Below, in pieces: positions 17,254 through 24,121 of a stretch of 64,000 bases of DNA. The notes beneath the pieces are model-generated. The model searched no databases and was not told the DNA's origin. It saw only the letters and a list, made by a program, of their open reading frames with translations. The translations under genes and the position numbers were made by a program. Source of the DNA: Desulfobacteraceae bacterium (GTDB lineage Bacteria > Desulfobacterota > Desulfobacteria > Desulfobacterales > UBA5852); contig JABZFP010000030.1 of assembly GCA_014237395.1 (NCBI GenBank), positions 806,001 through 870,000 of the forward strand. The letters run 5' to 3'. Each line of letters opens with the position of its first letter. Within the stretch, counting starts at the first letter, position 1.

Positions 17254-17375
17254 ATTTCCGGCTGGATTGTCCTGATAGGGTTACGAAAAATTGGAATGCC
17301 TGGATAAATAGTTACAAAGGGTGTAACGGTAAAATGCAGTTCGAGAAGCAGGCCTTCGGCAGTTGGCCGGCATAA
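17253..17375 (+). pseudogene. flavoprotein C-terminal relic A
   Basis: An open 40-codon run ending in TAA reads HFRLDCPDRVTKNWNAWINS and then YKGCNGKMQFEKQAFGSWPA. It aligns without gaps to the last ~40 residues of the flavoprotein at 12472-14214 (HYRLDYPEPDTQNWNAWINI, then YKGRDGRMKLEKQLFKNWPS). There is no start codon or upstream body, so this is the tail end of a lost paralogue. Confidence 0.8.
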
Positions 17376-17431
17376 CTTAGCGACCCCCGGTTTGTAGCAC
17401 GGTCAGTCGATAGCAACTTGTGGAGAAAACC

Positions 17432-17863
17432 ATGCCAGCGGTGATTCAGCATACAGCGCTGTTAACGGTTCAAATGGATACCGGACCCGACATCCGGGAC
17501 GTCACGGCCGAGTTGGACCGCATCATCCGCGAGCATGACATTCGGGAGGGAACGCTCACAGCGACGGTTGTCGGGTCTACCGGGTCTCTGACCACGATTG
17601 AATACGAGCCCGGTGTGGTGGCCGACCTCAAGGATGCCATCGAACGGCTGGCGCCCCGGGGTGCGGTTTATGCCCACGAAGAGGCCTGGCACGACGGCAA
17701 TGGGCACAGCCATGTCCAGGCCGCCCTGCTGGGACCTTCCCTGCACCTGCCGGTCCGCGAAGGCCGCCTGCGGCTGGGCACCTGGCAGCAGGTGGTGGTG
17801 ATCAACCACGACAACCGCCCCCGTCGCCGTCCGATCGAGGTGACGGTTGTAGGCGTTAAATGA
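17432..17863 (+). CDS. yjbQ: YjbQ/UPF0047 family protein
   Basis: A 143-residue protein of the secondary thiamine-phosphate synthase (YjbQ) family. Signatures seen: GTLTATVVGSTGSLTTIEYEPG, AHEEAWHDGNGHSHVQAALLGPSL and LRLGTWQQVVVINHDNRPR..IEVTVVG, including the conserved His-rich metal site. Some members have weak thiamine phosphate synthase activity; the true role is unclear. GGAG precedes the ATG by 6 nt. The copy at 23819 keeps only its first two and last eight codons. Confidence 0.88.
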   Translation: MPAVIQHTALLTVQMDTGPDIRDVTAELDRIIREHDIREGTLTATVVGSTGSLTTIEYEPGVVADLKDAIERLAPRGAVYAHEEAWHDGNGHSHVQAALLGPSLHLPVREGRLRLGTWQQVVVINHDNRPRRRPIEVTVVGVK

Positions 17864-17867
17864 TTAC

Positions 17868-18221
17868 CTCAACAAATCGGTACCTCCCTGATATTAGGCT
17901 CTCTGGCACGAAAGCTTTAGCTTTGGTAAGCGTAAATGGATTCCGTTATGGGGTCTATTCTTTAATTGTCCACATGATGATTCTTTCTCACCTCAAAATT
18001 GAAGTCAGCTATTCATTGCCCCCCGCTTTGATGGCCTTGATTTAGTTCATCCAGAAGTTGTCAAGGCCGGTCAACGTCTTGCCGGATAACCGTTGAAAAC
18101 TTCATGATAACAGGTGCGGTGCCCTTCGAACTGATACGGTTGTCCGGTTTCTTTTTTGACCCCACTTGACAATATGTAACTGTTGTTTCATTGTTATTTA
18201 ACAACTGAACTGGAGTCTTCC
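17868..18221. other. intergenic stretch before the chromate operon
   Basis: About 350 bp without a supportable gene and lower in GC than its surroundings. TTGACA at 18166-18171 is a good -35 word with a poor -10 (CATTGT) 17 bp later, and could drive the chr operon. I see no clear palindrome for a ChrB operator. Confidence 0.25.
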
Positions 18222-19196
18222 GTGGCGCCTGAAAATACCCAAAAATGGTTTCTGCTAATCCACCAGATCCCCCCCAAACCCAACGCCCTGCGCGTGAAGA
18301 TCTGGCGGCGGCTGCAACAAGTGGGAGCGGTGGCCATCAAACAATCGGTATACGTGATGCCCCTCTCCGATCCGTCACGTGAGGATTTAAACTGGATTCT
18401 CAAGGAGATCGTGGAGGGCGGCGGGGACGGCTCCATCTCGGAGGCGCGGTTTGTTGAGGGACTGAGCGACGATCAGATCCGGACCCTTTTCCAGAACGCA
18501 CGCAAGGCGGATTATGACAAGCTGATCCAGGAGGCCAACGCCCTGCTGGCCGACTGGTCCACCGAAAGCATCGACCTCCGCGACCCGGTCGCGAAGGGGG
18601 CCTTGCAACTATCCAAATTGCAGCGCCGTCTGGACGAGATTGGGGCAATCGATTTTTTTCAGGCCCCGGAACGCAACACCGCGGAACTGCTGATCAGGGA
18701 ACTGACGAACCAGGTGTCCGATGCACCGGCCGCGGGGACTATCGACGCAACGGCACTCGGCGACCTTATGGGGAAGACCTGGGTGACCCGCAAAAACCTC
18801 TTCGTCGACCGGATCGCCTGCAGCTGGCTGATCCGGCGCTTCGTGGACCGGGCGGCGGGTTTCAAGTTTGTGGCCGGTCCCCACTACGCCCTCAAATCCG
18901 ACGAAATCCGCTTCGACATGTTCGACGGCGAATACACCCACGAAGGCGATCGCTGCACCTTCGAGGTAATGATCCGGAGACTGCAGCTGCAAGACCACGG
19001 CCTGGGCCCCATGGCTGAGGTCGTTCACGACATCGATTTGAAGGATGAAAAATTCGGTCGCCGCGAGACGGTTGGATTCAACGCGCTGTTGACCGGCCTG
19101 GTGGCCATGCAGATGGACGACGATCGGCGCATGACGGAAGGCATCAAGCTTTTTGACAATCTGTACGCCTATTATCGACGGCAAAAACGAGAGTGA
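18222..19196 (+). CDS. chrB: chromate resistance protein ChrB
   Basis: A 324-residue ChrB. The N-terminal domain (WFLLIHQIPPKPNALRVKIWRRLQQVGAV..QSVYVMP) is the ChrB_N fold, and the C-terminal domain (WVTRKNLFVDRIACSWLIRRFVD..HEGDRCTFEVMIRRL..LYAYYRR) is ChrB_C with its conserved Cys and His. ChrB acts as a chromate-responsive regulator of chrA in Ochrobactrum and related bacteria. The GTG at 18222 is preceded by GGAG at good spacing; an upstream TTG at 18183 is less likely. It leads the chr operon. Confidence 0.9.
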   Translation: MAPENTQKWFLLIHQIPPKPNALRVKIWRRLQQVGAVAIKQSVYVMPLSDPSREDLNWILKEIVEGGGDGSISEARFVEGLSDDQIRTLFQNARKADYDKLIQEANALLADWSTESIDLRDPVAKGALQLSKLQRRLDEIGAIDFFQAPERNTAELLIRELTNQVSDAPAAGTIDATALGDLMGKTWVTRKNLFVDRIACSWLIRRFVDRAAGFKFVAGPHYALKSDEIRFDMFDGEYTHEGDRCTFEVMIRRLQLQDHGLGPMAEVVHDIDLKDEKFGRRETVGFNALLTGLVAMQMDDDRRMTEGIKLFDNLYAYYRRQKRE

Positions 19197-19248
19197 CCCT
19201 TGAGCGGATCAGAAACAAGCAAAGTTTATATCTAAAAGGAAAACAACC

Positions 19249-19545
19249 ATGCCATCGATAGAAAAACACGCCCGGATCAGCAAGCAGCGGACGGGACAGC
19301 CTTACCAGGAAATCCATGCATGGGTTGACGACCCAGCGCACAAGGACGAGCGCCACGATATTACTAAAATTCCCGATACGTTCTAGATGTTCAAGGAAAA
19401 ATACGGCGAGGAGGCGGCCCGTGAGTATGTTCAGCACCTGGCGGATGACCTGAACGGCAAGTTCGGCCAGCTGATCGAAGATGTTCAAGCTCTGATTGAC
19501 AAAAACCTGGCCTATTTCGGGACCAAGAAAAAAAGGAGAAGACCC
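19249..19545 (+). pseudogene. small chr-operon gene interrupted by in-frame TAG
   Basis: AAAAGGA and an ATG at 19249 begin a reading frame of 45 codons (PSIEKHARISKQRTG, QEIHAWVDDPAHKDERHDIT, KIPDTF) that meets TAG at 19384. The same frame continues with convincing protein (MFKEKYGEEAAREYVQHLAD, DLNGKFGQLIEDVQALID, KNLAYFGTKKK) up to the next start. Together they read as one ~95-residue helical protein, so the TAG looks like a nonsense mutation. Deleting one A from the AAAAAAA run near 19532 would end the frame at a TGA overlapping the next ATG. Function unknown. Confidence 0.6.
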
Positions 19546-19983
19546 ATGAAATGGATAACCCGATCCCATGTGCACGTCGACCGCGTGGCCTGCCCTTGGC
19601 TGATCGCCCGCTTTGTCGACTCGGAGGCCGAGTTTCTCTTTGTTCCCAAGAGCAAGGTCATCGAGGTCGCTGAAAGAACAGGCGCGGTTCCTTTTGACAC
19701 GGAAGGCGCCGAACTGCACCATCGGAATGACCGCTGCACCTTCGACGCGATTATCGAGGATTACCAACTGACCGACAAGGCGCTGCTGCGCATGGCCAGG
19801 ATCATCAACGCGGCCGATACGGACAACCTGGAGGCCGACCCCCTGGCAGCCGGCTTCGAAGCCATCGCCGTGGGCTACAGCCTGCGTTATCCCGACGACC
19901 TGGAAAACATCGAACGCCAGTTCGAGGTCTACGACGCCCTGTATGCCTGGTGCCGGCTGGACGTGGCCCGGAATGAAGCATAG
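19546..19983 (+). CDS. stand-alone ChrB C-terminal domain protein
   Basis: A 145-residue protein equal to the ChrB_C domain alone: ITRSHVHVDRVACPWLIARFVD, TEGAELHHRNDRCTFDAII and YDALYAWCR align with the C-terminal half of the upstream ChrB. The paired Cys (VACPW, DRCTF) and His residues are kept. It lacks the ChrB N-domain, so it is more likely an accessory or redox partner than a regulator. AAAGGAG precedes the ATG. It lies 10 bp before the MFS gene. Confidence 0.85.
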   Translation: MKWITRSHVHVDRVACPWLIARFVDSEAEFLFVPKSKVIEVAERTGAVPFDTEGAELHHRNDRCTFDAIIEDYQLTDKALLRMARIINAADTDNLEADPLAAGFEAIAVGYSLRYPDDLENIERQFEVYDALYAWCRLDVARNEA

Positions 19984-19993
19984 AGGAAAGCCC

Positions 19994-21268
19994 ATGGCGA
20001 CATCCGCTTCCATCAAAGCCGGCGCCGCGCGGCTGACCGGCTTCCTCGGACTTCAGCGCAGCACCGTTGGGGTGTTGGCCATGGTGGTCTTGGTGGGCAT
20101 GGGGGAGCGCATGGCCGAGCGCTTCTTGCCCATCTACATGCTGGCCCTGGGGGGCGGGGCGCTGGCCATCGGCCTGCTGCAGGCCATGGACAACCTGCTG
20201 TCCGCCTTGTATTCCTTTCCGGGGGGTTATCTGGCGGACCGTATCGGGACCAAAAAGTCGCTCCTGTTCTTCAACCTAGTGGCCATGGCCGGTTTCGCCC
20301 TGGTGATCGTGGTGCCGTCCTGGCAGGCGGTTTTGATCGGCGCCGTGCTCTTCATCTCCTGGTCCGCCATTTCGCTTCCGGCCACCATGAGCCTGATCTA
20401 CAAGGTGCTGCCGGCCAACAAGCGCACCATGGGGGTTACCATGCACTCCCTGGTGCGCCGGATTCCCATGGCCCTGGGTCCCCTGATGGGCGGCCTCTTC
20501 ATCAGCCTGTGGGGGGAGCGCGACGGTGTCCGCCTCGCCTTCGGCGTAGCCCTTGCCATGGCCGTGGCGGCGTTGTTTCTGCAGCAGCGTATGATCGACG
20601 ATGGACAGGAAAAGATGTCTTCCGGCGAGACCTGTACGCTCGCACCCGAGAAAAACCCCCTCAAACTATGGCAACGCATGAACCCGGCCATGAAGGGGCT
20701 GCTGGCGACCGACATCCTGGTGCGGTTCTGCGAGCAGATCCCCTACGCCTTTGTCGTCGTCTGGAGCATGAAGGTGATCGCCGCGCCGGTGTCGGCCCTG
20801 CAGTTCGGCTGGCTGACGACCATCGAAATGGCCACGGCGGTGCTGATCTACATCCCGGTGGCCTACCTGGCCGACCGGACCGCCAAAAAACCCTTCGTAC
20901 TCGTCACCTTTGGTTTTTTTACGCTGTTTCCCCTGGTGCTGCTCTTCAGCCAATCCTTCGTGTGGCTGGTGGCGGCCTTTGTTCTGCGGGGGCTCAAGGA
21001 GTTCGGCGAGCCCACCCGCAAGTCCCTGATCATGGACCTGGCGCCGGCCGACTGCAAGGCCGGCATGTTCGGGCTTTACTACCTGATCCGGGATGTGTTT
21101 GTAGCCTTCGCCGCTTTCGGCGGGGCGTTCTTATGGCAAATCAGCCCGGAGACGAATCTGGTGACCGCCTTTGTCTTCGGGCTCATCGGCACCGCCGGGT
21201 TTGCGGTTTTCGGCCGCGACGTTCCGGTGCCCGTACAAAAGGAGACGACCCATGACGCATCACAATGA
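19994..21268 (+). CDS. MFS transporter
   Basis: A 424-residue major facilitator protein with about 12 hydrophobic segments, the loop-2/3 motif GGYLADRIGTKKS and a charged central loop (DDGQEKMSSGET). GAGGA precedes the ATG at 19994. Transporters of this type are common in extended chr operons. Here it may export chromate, oxyanions or a detoxification product; the substrate is not evident. The end overlaps the next small gene by 17 bp. Confidence 0.85.
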   Translation: MATSASIKAGAARLTGFLGLQRSTVGVLAMVVLVGMGERMAERFLPIYMLALGGGALAIGLLQAMDNLLSALYSFPGGYLADRIGTKKSLLFFNLVAMAGFALVIVVPSWQAVLIGAVLFISWSAISLPATMSLIYKVLPANKRTMGVTMHSLVRRIPMALGPLMGGLFISLWGERDGVRLAFGVALAMAVAALFLQQRMIDDGQEKMSSGETCTLAPEKNPLKLWQRMNPAMKGLLATDILVRFCEQIPYAFVVVWSMKVIAAPVSALQFGWLTTIEMATAVLIYIPVAYLADRTAKKPFVLVTFGFFTLFPLVLLFSQSFVWLVAAFVLRGLKEFGEPTRKSLIMDLAPADCKAGMFGLYYLIRDVFVAFAAFGGAFLWQISPETNLVTAFVFGLIGTAGFAVFGRDVPVPVQKETTHDASQ

Positions 21269-21563
21269 AACCCATAAGGCCAACACGGAAACCCGGAAGC
21301 GCGTTTTCGTGAGCCATGCCCAAGTGCTTCCCAAAGACAAACACCATACCCTGTCGGAACAGGAGAAGGCCTTCGAGACGACCTGCGAAAGAAGGGGCGT
21401 GTGGCTGGAGGTCTTCTGTCCGGGCGACGTCTGCTTCACCGAAGAGGAGCGCGTGCGCATCCCGGTATTCTGTGAAGACCCCAAGGCCAAGAAAAGCCTC
21501 TGGCTGAATGTGTTCTGCCCCGACAGCCGCTGTGAGATCGACGAATCGACCAGGCTTTCCTGA
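21252..21563 (+). CDS. small protein with duplicated Cys motif
   Basis: A 103-residue soluble protein. It carries two copies of a motif, CERRGVWLEVFCPGDVC and later KKSLWLNVFCPDSRC, i.e. xWLxVFCPxxxC followed by acidic residues; a further Cys precedes each copy. This gives a symmetric six-Cys protein that could bind metal or form redox disulfides. I cannot place it in a named family. AAAGGAG and a 17-bp overlap with the MFS gene indicate tight coupling within the chr operon. Confidence 0.7.
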   Translation: MTHHNETHKANTETRKRVFVSHAQVLPKDKHHTLSEQEKAFETTCERRGVWLEVFCPGDVCFTEEERVRIPVFCEDPKAKKSLWLNVFCPDSRCEIDESTRLS

Positions 21564-21569
21564 GAAATA

Positions 21570-21604
21570 CCGGTTGGCCGGCGCAGGTATTTCCGGCCAA
21601 CCGG
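21570..21604 (+). terminator. 12-bp perfect hairpin between chr genes
   Basis: CCGGTTGGCCGG and CCGGCCAACCGG pair perfectly around an 11-nt loop, 7 bp past the small gene's stop codon. No T run follows, so it probably acts as an RNA-stabilising or attenuating structure together with the terminator 24 bp later. Confidence 0.5.
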
Positions 21605-21627
21605 ACTATCCTGACAGAGACAATTTC

Positions 21628-21650
21628 ACCGATCCTAAAGATCGGTTTTT
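21628..21650 (+). terminator. intrinsic terminator before chrA
   Basis: ACCGATC-CTAAA-GATCGGT followed by TTTT: a 7-bp stem, 5-nt loop and U tract. It lies 31 bp before chrA, so chrA expression depends on read-through or its own promoter, consistent with regulated attenuation inside the operon. Confidence 0.65.
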
Positions 21651-21680
21651 CCCGACAGGCATCGATTCAGGAGAGGATTC

Positions 21681-22991
21681 ATGACGACATCGCCCACGTC
21701 TTCGACGGCTCCGGCGTCATTCCGGGACGCCCTCAAATTTTGGACCAAGCTGGGTTTCATCAGCTTTGGCGGGCCGGCCGGCCAGATCGCCATCATGCAC
21801 CAGGAAGTGGTGGAAAAGCGCAAGTGGATCGGCGAAAACCAGTTTTTGCGCGCCCTCAACTTCTGCATGCTGCTGCCCGGGCCCGAAGCCCAGCAGCTGG
21901 CGACCTACATCGGTTGGCGGCTGCACGGCCTCTGGGGCGGCATCGCGGCCGGTTCCCTGTTCGTGATTCCGTCCATTTTCGTCATGCTGCTTTTGAGCTA
22001 CCTGGCCGTGGCCCACATCGACATCCCGGCCGTGGCGGCCGCCTTCTACGGCATCCAGCCGGTGGTGGTGGCCGTGGTGATCGAAGCGGTGCTGCGCATC
22101 GGCAAGAAGGCCCTCAAACATCGCGTGCTCTATGGCTTCGCCGTTCTGGCATTCGTGGCGATTTTTTTTCTGAAGGTGCCGTTCCCCTATGTCGTGGCCG
22201 CGGCCGCGCTGGGCGGCCTGCTCATGCAGACCCGGCTGCCCCAGGTGTTCTGCAAGGGCCAGTTCGACGCCCAGACCCGGGAATGCCGCATCGAGGTGGA
22301 GCCGGATCGCGCCGGCTGGGCCAAACCGTCACTGGGTCATGTGGTGCGTGTTTTTCTCGTCTGCTTCGTGCTGTGGGGGGTGGTGGTGGGCGGCATCTGG
22401 ATCTGGCGGGGAGACGGCGACACCCTGACCCAGCTCGGGCTGTTTTTCACCAAAGCGGCCTTCGTCACCTTTGGCGGGGCCTACGCCGTGCTGAGCTATA
22501 TCACCGATGTCGCCGTTTCCAATGGATGGCTCTCGACCCAGCAGATGCTGATCGGGTTGGGCCTGGCCGAATCCACCCCCGGGCCGCTGATCATGGTCAC
22601 TCAGTACGCCGGCTTTCTGGCGGCCTGGAACCTGCCGGGCGGGCTTTCTCCGCTGTTGGCCGGCACCCTCGGGGCTCTGGTCACCACCTACGTGACCTTC
22701 CTGCCCTGCTTCTTCTTCATTTTCGCCGGGGCGCCCTTCATCGAGGCCATGGCCGGCAACCAGCGGCTCCAGGCCGCCCTCACGGGCGTCACGGCGGCGG
22801 TGGTGGGCGTTGTGCTCAACCTGGCGGTCTGGTTCGGACTCAAGGTGATTGTGCCCGACGGCGGTGTGGACATTTTCGCGATCGTCTCCGCAGTCGTATC
22901 CCTGGTTTTGCTGCAGAAATGGCATTTCCCTATCCAATATCTGGTGCCCATCGGGGCCGTGGCCGGGGTGATATGGAAAATGATTGTTTAA
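21681..22991 (+). CDS. chrA: chromate efflux transporter ChrA
   Basis: A 436-residue CHR-family transporter of the long, bidomain type. Each half has the family motif region: FWTKLGFISFGGPAGQIAIM with NFCMLLPGPEAQQLATYIGW, and FFTKAAFVTFGGAYAVLSYI with GLAESTPGPLIMVTQYAGF. These proteins expel chromate across the inner membrane using the proton-motive force. CAGGAGAGG precedes the ATG. It is followed 21 bp later by the chimeric rhodanese. Confidence 0.93.
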   Translation: MTTSPTSSTAPASFRDALKFWTKLGFISFGGPAGQIAIMHQEVVEKRKWIGENQFLRALNFCMLLPGPEAQQLATYIGWRLHGLWGGIAAGSLFVIPSIFVMLLLSYLAVAHIDIPAVAAAFYGIQPVVVAVVIEAVLRIGKKALKHRVLYGFAVLAFVAIFFLKVPFPYVVAAAALGGLLMQTRLPQVFCKGQFDAQTRECRIEVEPDRAGWAKPSLGHVVRVFLVCFVLWGVVVGGIWIWRGDGDTLTQLGLFFTKAAFVTFGGAYAVLSYITDVAVSNGWLSTQQMLIGLGLAESTPGPLIMVTQYAGFLAAWNLPGGLSPLLAGTLGALVTTYVTFLPCFFFIFAGAPFIEAMAGNQRLQAALTGVTAAVVGVVLNLAVWFGLKVIVPDGGVDIFAIVSAVVSLVLLQKWHFPIQYLVPIGAVAGVIWKMIV

Positions 22992-23012
22992 CCTGACAAG
23001 AGGAGAATCGTA

Positions 23013-23612
23013 ATGACGACTTCCATCGATATTGCAGAATTGAACAACTGGTTGCAAGGTGGTGAACCGATGACCGTTTTAGACGTACGCCGCCCGGCCG
23101 ACGCCGATGCCAATCCCAGGTGCATCGCCGGTGCCGTCTACCGCGATCCGGAGAAGATCGACGCCTGGGTCAAGGAGTTGCCCGCCGGAAAGCGGGCGGT
23201 GGTCTATTGCGTCAAGGGCGGCTCGGTCAGCCAGAGCGTGTCCGAACGGCTGCGCAAGGAGGGCATTGAAATCGATGTTCCCAGCGTCATGGAAGAATTT
23301 GACAGCGACCAGGATGGGCGGCTCAGTCAAGAGGAAAGCCAATCCGCCATGGAGAGTTTGCATGAACAGGTGGGTCCCCCGCCGCCGCCCATGGGGGGCA
23401 TGGAGGGGCCAATGAAGATGGGCACCATGTCGAACCAGGCCGTTTCTGAGGCTTATAGCCAAAGCGATGATGATCAGTCAGCGATCGATCAGTTGCTGGA
23501 ATCGTTATCCGAAACGGATGACGAGGCTGACAAAAGCGGCATTGTCCAGGAATGGCTGCAAACCCTCATGGGAAACAATCAATCCTACAGTCCGGTCGAT
23601 ATACGCATATAG
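23013..23612 (+). CDS. chimeric rhodanese/EF-hand fusion protein
   Basis: A 199-residue product of gene fusion. Residues 1-~84 are a rhodanese domain (TVLDVRRPADADANPR..IAGAVYRDP..VVYCVKGGSVSQSV, active Cys66), as often follows chrA. It is cut short in KEGIE before the usual final strand and helix. From GIEIDV (84-89) the rest is the EF-hand protein tail with one remaining loop, DSDQDGRLSQEE, the poly-Pro stretch and the SPVDIRI end. The join is in frame and occurs at a shared GGCAT(C/T)GAAATCGATGTT. Rhodanese activity is doubtful given the truncation. Confidence 0.85.
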   Translation: MTTSIDIAELNNWLQGGEPMTVLDVRRPADADANPRCIAGAVYRDPEKIDAWVKELPAGKRAVVYCVKGGSVSQSVSERLRKEGIEIDVPSVMEEFDSDQDGRLSQEESQSAMESLHEQVGPPPPPMGGMEGPMKMGTMSNQAVSEAYSQSDDDQSAIDQLLESLSETDDEADKSGIVQEWLQTLMGNNQSYSPVDIRI

Positions 23613-23640
23613 ACGATAATGCCCGCCTGCAACGGGCGGC

Positions 23641-23762
23641 CATTTCCGGTTGGATTCCCCTGAGACGGACACCGTCAACTGGAATGTCTGGATAAATATT
23701 ATAAAGGCTGTAACGGTAAAATGCAGCTTGAGAAGCAGGCCTTCGGCAGTTGGTCAGCATAA
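23641..23762 (+). pseudogene. flavoprotein C-terminal relic B (frameshifted)
   Basis: Reads HFRLDSPETDTVNWNVWIN, closer than relic A to the live flavoprotein in the PExDT segment, then loses one nucleotide (copy A AAATAGTTAC versus copy B AAATATTAT). After that the frame resumes as YKGCNGKMQLEKQAFGSWSA and stops. The indel shows it is not under selection. Confidence 0.75.
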
Positions 23763-23818
23763 TCTGCGTTCCCCCAGTCCGTATCACGGCTAGTCGATAT
23801 CAACTTGTGGAGAAAATC

Positions 23819-23851
23819 ATGCCCGAGGTGACGGTTGTAGGCGTTAACTGA
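23819..23851 (+). pseudogene. yjbQ remnant with precise internal deletion
   Basis: ATG CCC followed directly by GAG GTG ACG GTT GTA GGC GTT AAC TGA: the product would be MPEVTVVGVN. In copy A the same first codons and the same last eight codons are separated by 133 codons, so exactly 399 bp are missing and the frame is kept. The upstream GGAG leader is intact. Confidence 0.8.
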
Positions 23852-23880
23852 TTATCCGTATTCCGAATTAGACCTGAACA

Positions 23881-24066
23881 GATGGGATAGCCGACGCATA
23901 TCTGGAAAATCAGAATTATATAAATGTGTTGAACGAGTGGCACGATAAACGTCGGTTTGCAAGCGCTTACAGATTCAATATTGGTGATCTATCCTACACC
24001 GAAGCATATCGATCTTATTTCGCGCATCCAACAAAACAGCTTCAACCCCATTGCGAAACCTTATGA
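23881..24066 (+). pseudogene. possible gene fragment without start
   Basis: Between the duplicated segment and the amylosucrase, one frame is open for 61 codons after a TGA and reads like protein: DGIADAYLENQNYINVLNEW, then HDKRRFASAYRFNIGDLSYT and EAYRSYFAHPTKQL. There is no ATG at its head. I do not recognise the family. It may be the tail of a gene cut when the flanking segment arrived. Confidence 0.3.
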
Positions 24067-24121
24067 TAGCCGATAGCATGCATGATCGGTCATCTTCGCC
24101 CGGTTTACAAAAGGAGGTTGT

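Larger units (their letters stand above)
16871..17867 (+). repeat. left copy (A) of duplicated segment flanking the chromate cassette
   Basis: Contains the EF-hand C-terminal half, a hairpin, the flavoprotein relic, a conserved leader (the words AGTCGATA and CAACTTGTGGAGAAAA) and a complete yjbQ. The same order recurs at 23262-23855 in direct orientation, 403 bp shorter. Homology starts at GGCATCGAAATCGATGTT inside the EF-hand gene and ends just past the yjbQ stop codon. Confidence 0.85.
23262..23855 (+). repeat. right copy (B) of the duplicated segment
   Basis: Direct repeat of 16871-17867: EF-hand tail (inside the chimeric gene), altered hairpin, flavoprotein relic with a 1-nt deletion, the conserved leader, and yjbQ reduced by 399 bp. 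Divergence from copy A is spread through the segment, so the duplication is not recent or the two copies had separate histories. Confidence 0.85.

Noticed and set aside
18166..18194. Strong sigma-70 promoter for chrB
   Set aside because: TTGACA is perfect but the -10 position is poor (CATTGT); kept only as a note in the intergenic entry.
19384..19386. TAG as a pyrrolysine codon
   Set aside because: No pyl genes are in the window and the protein is not a methylamine methyltransferase; a nonsense mutation is simpler.
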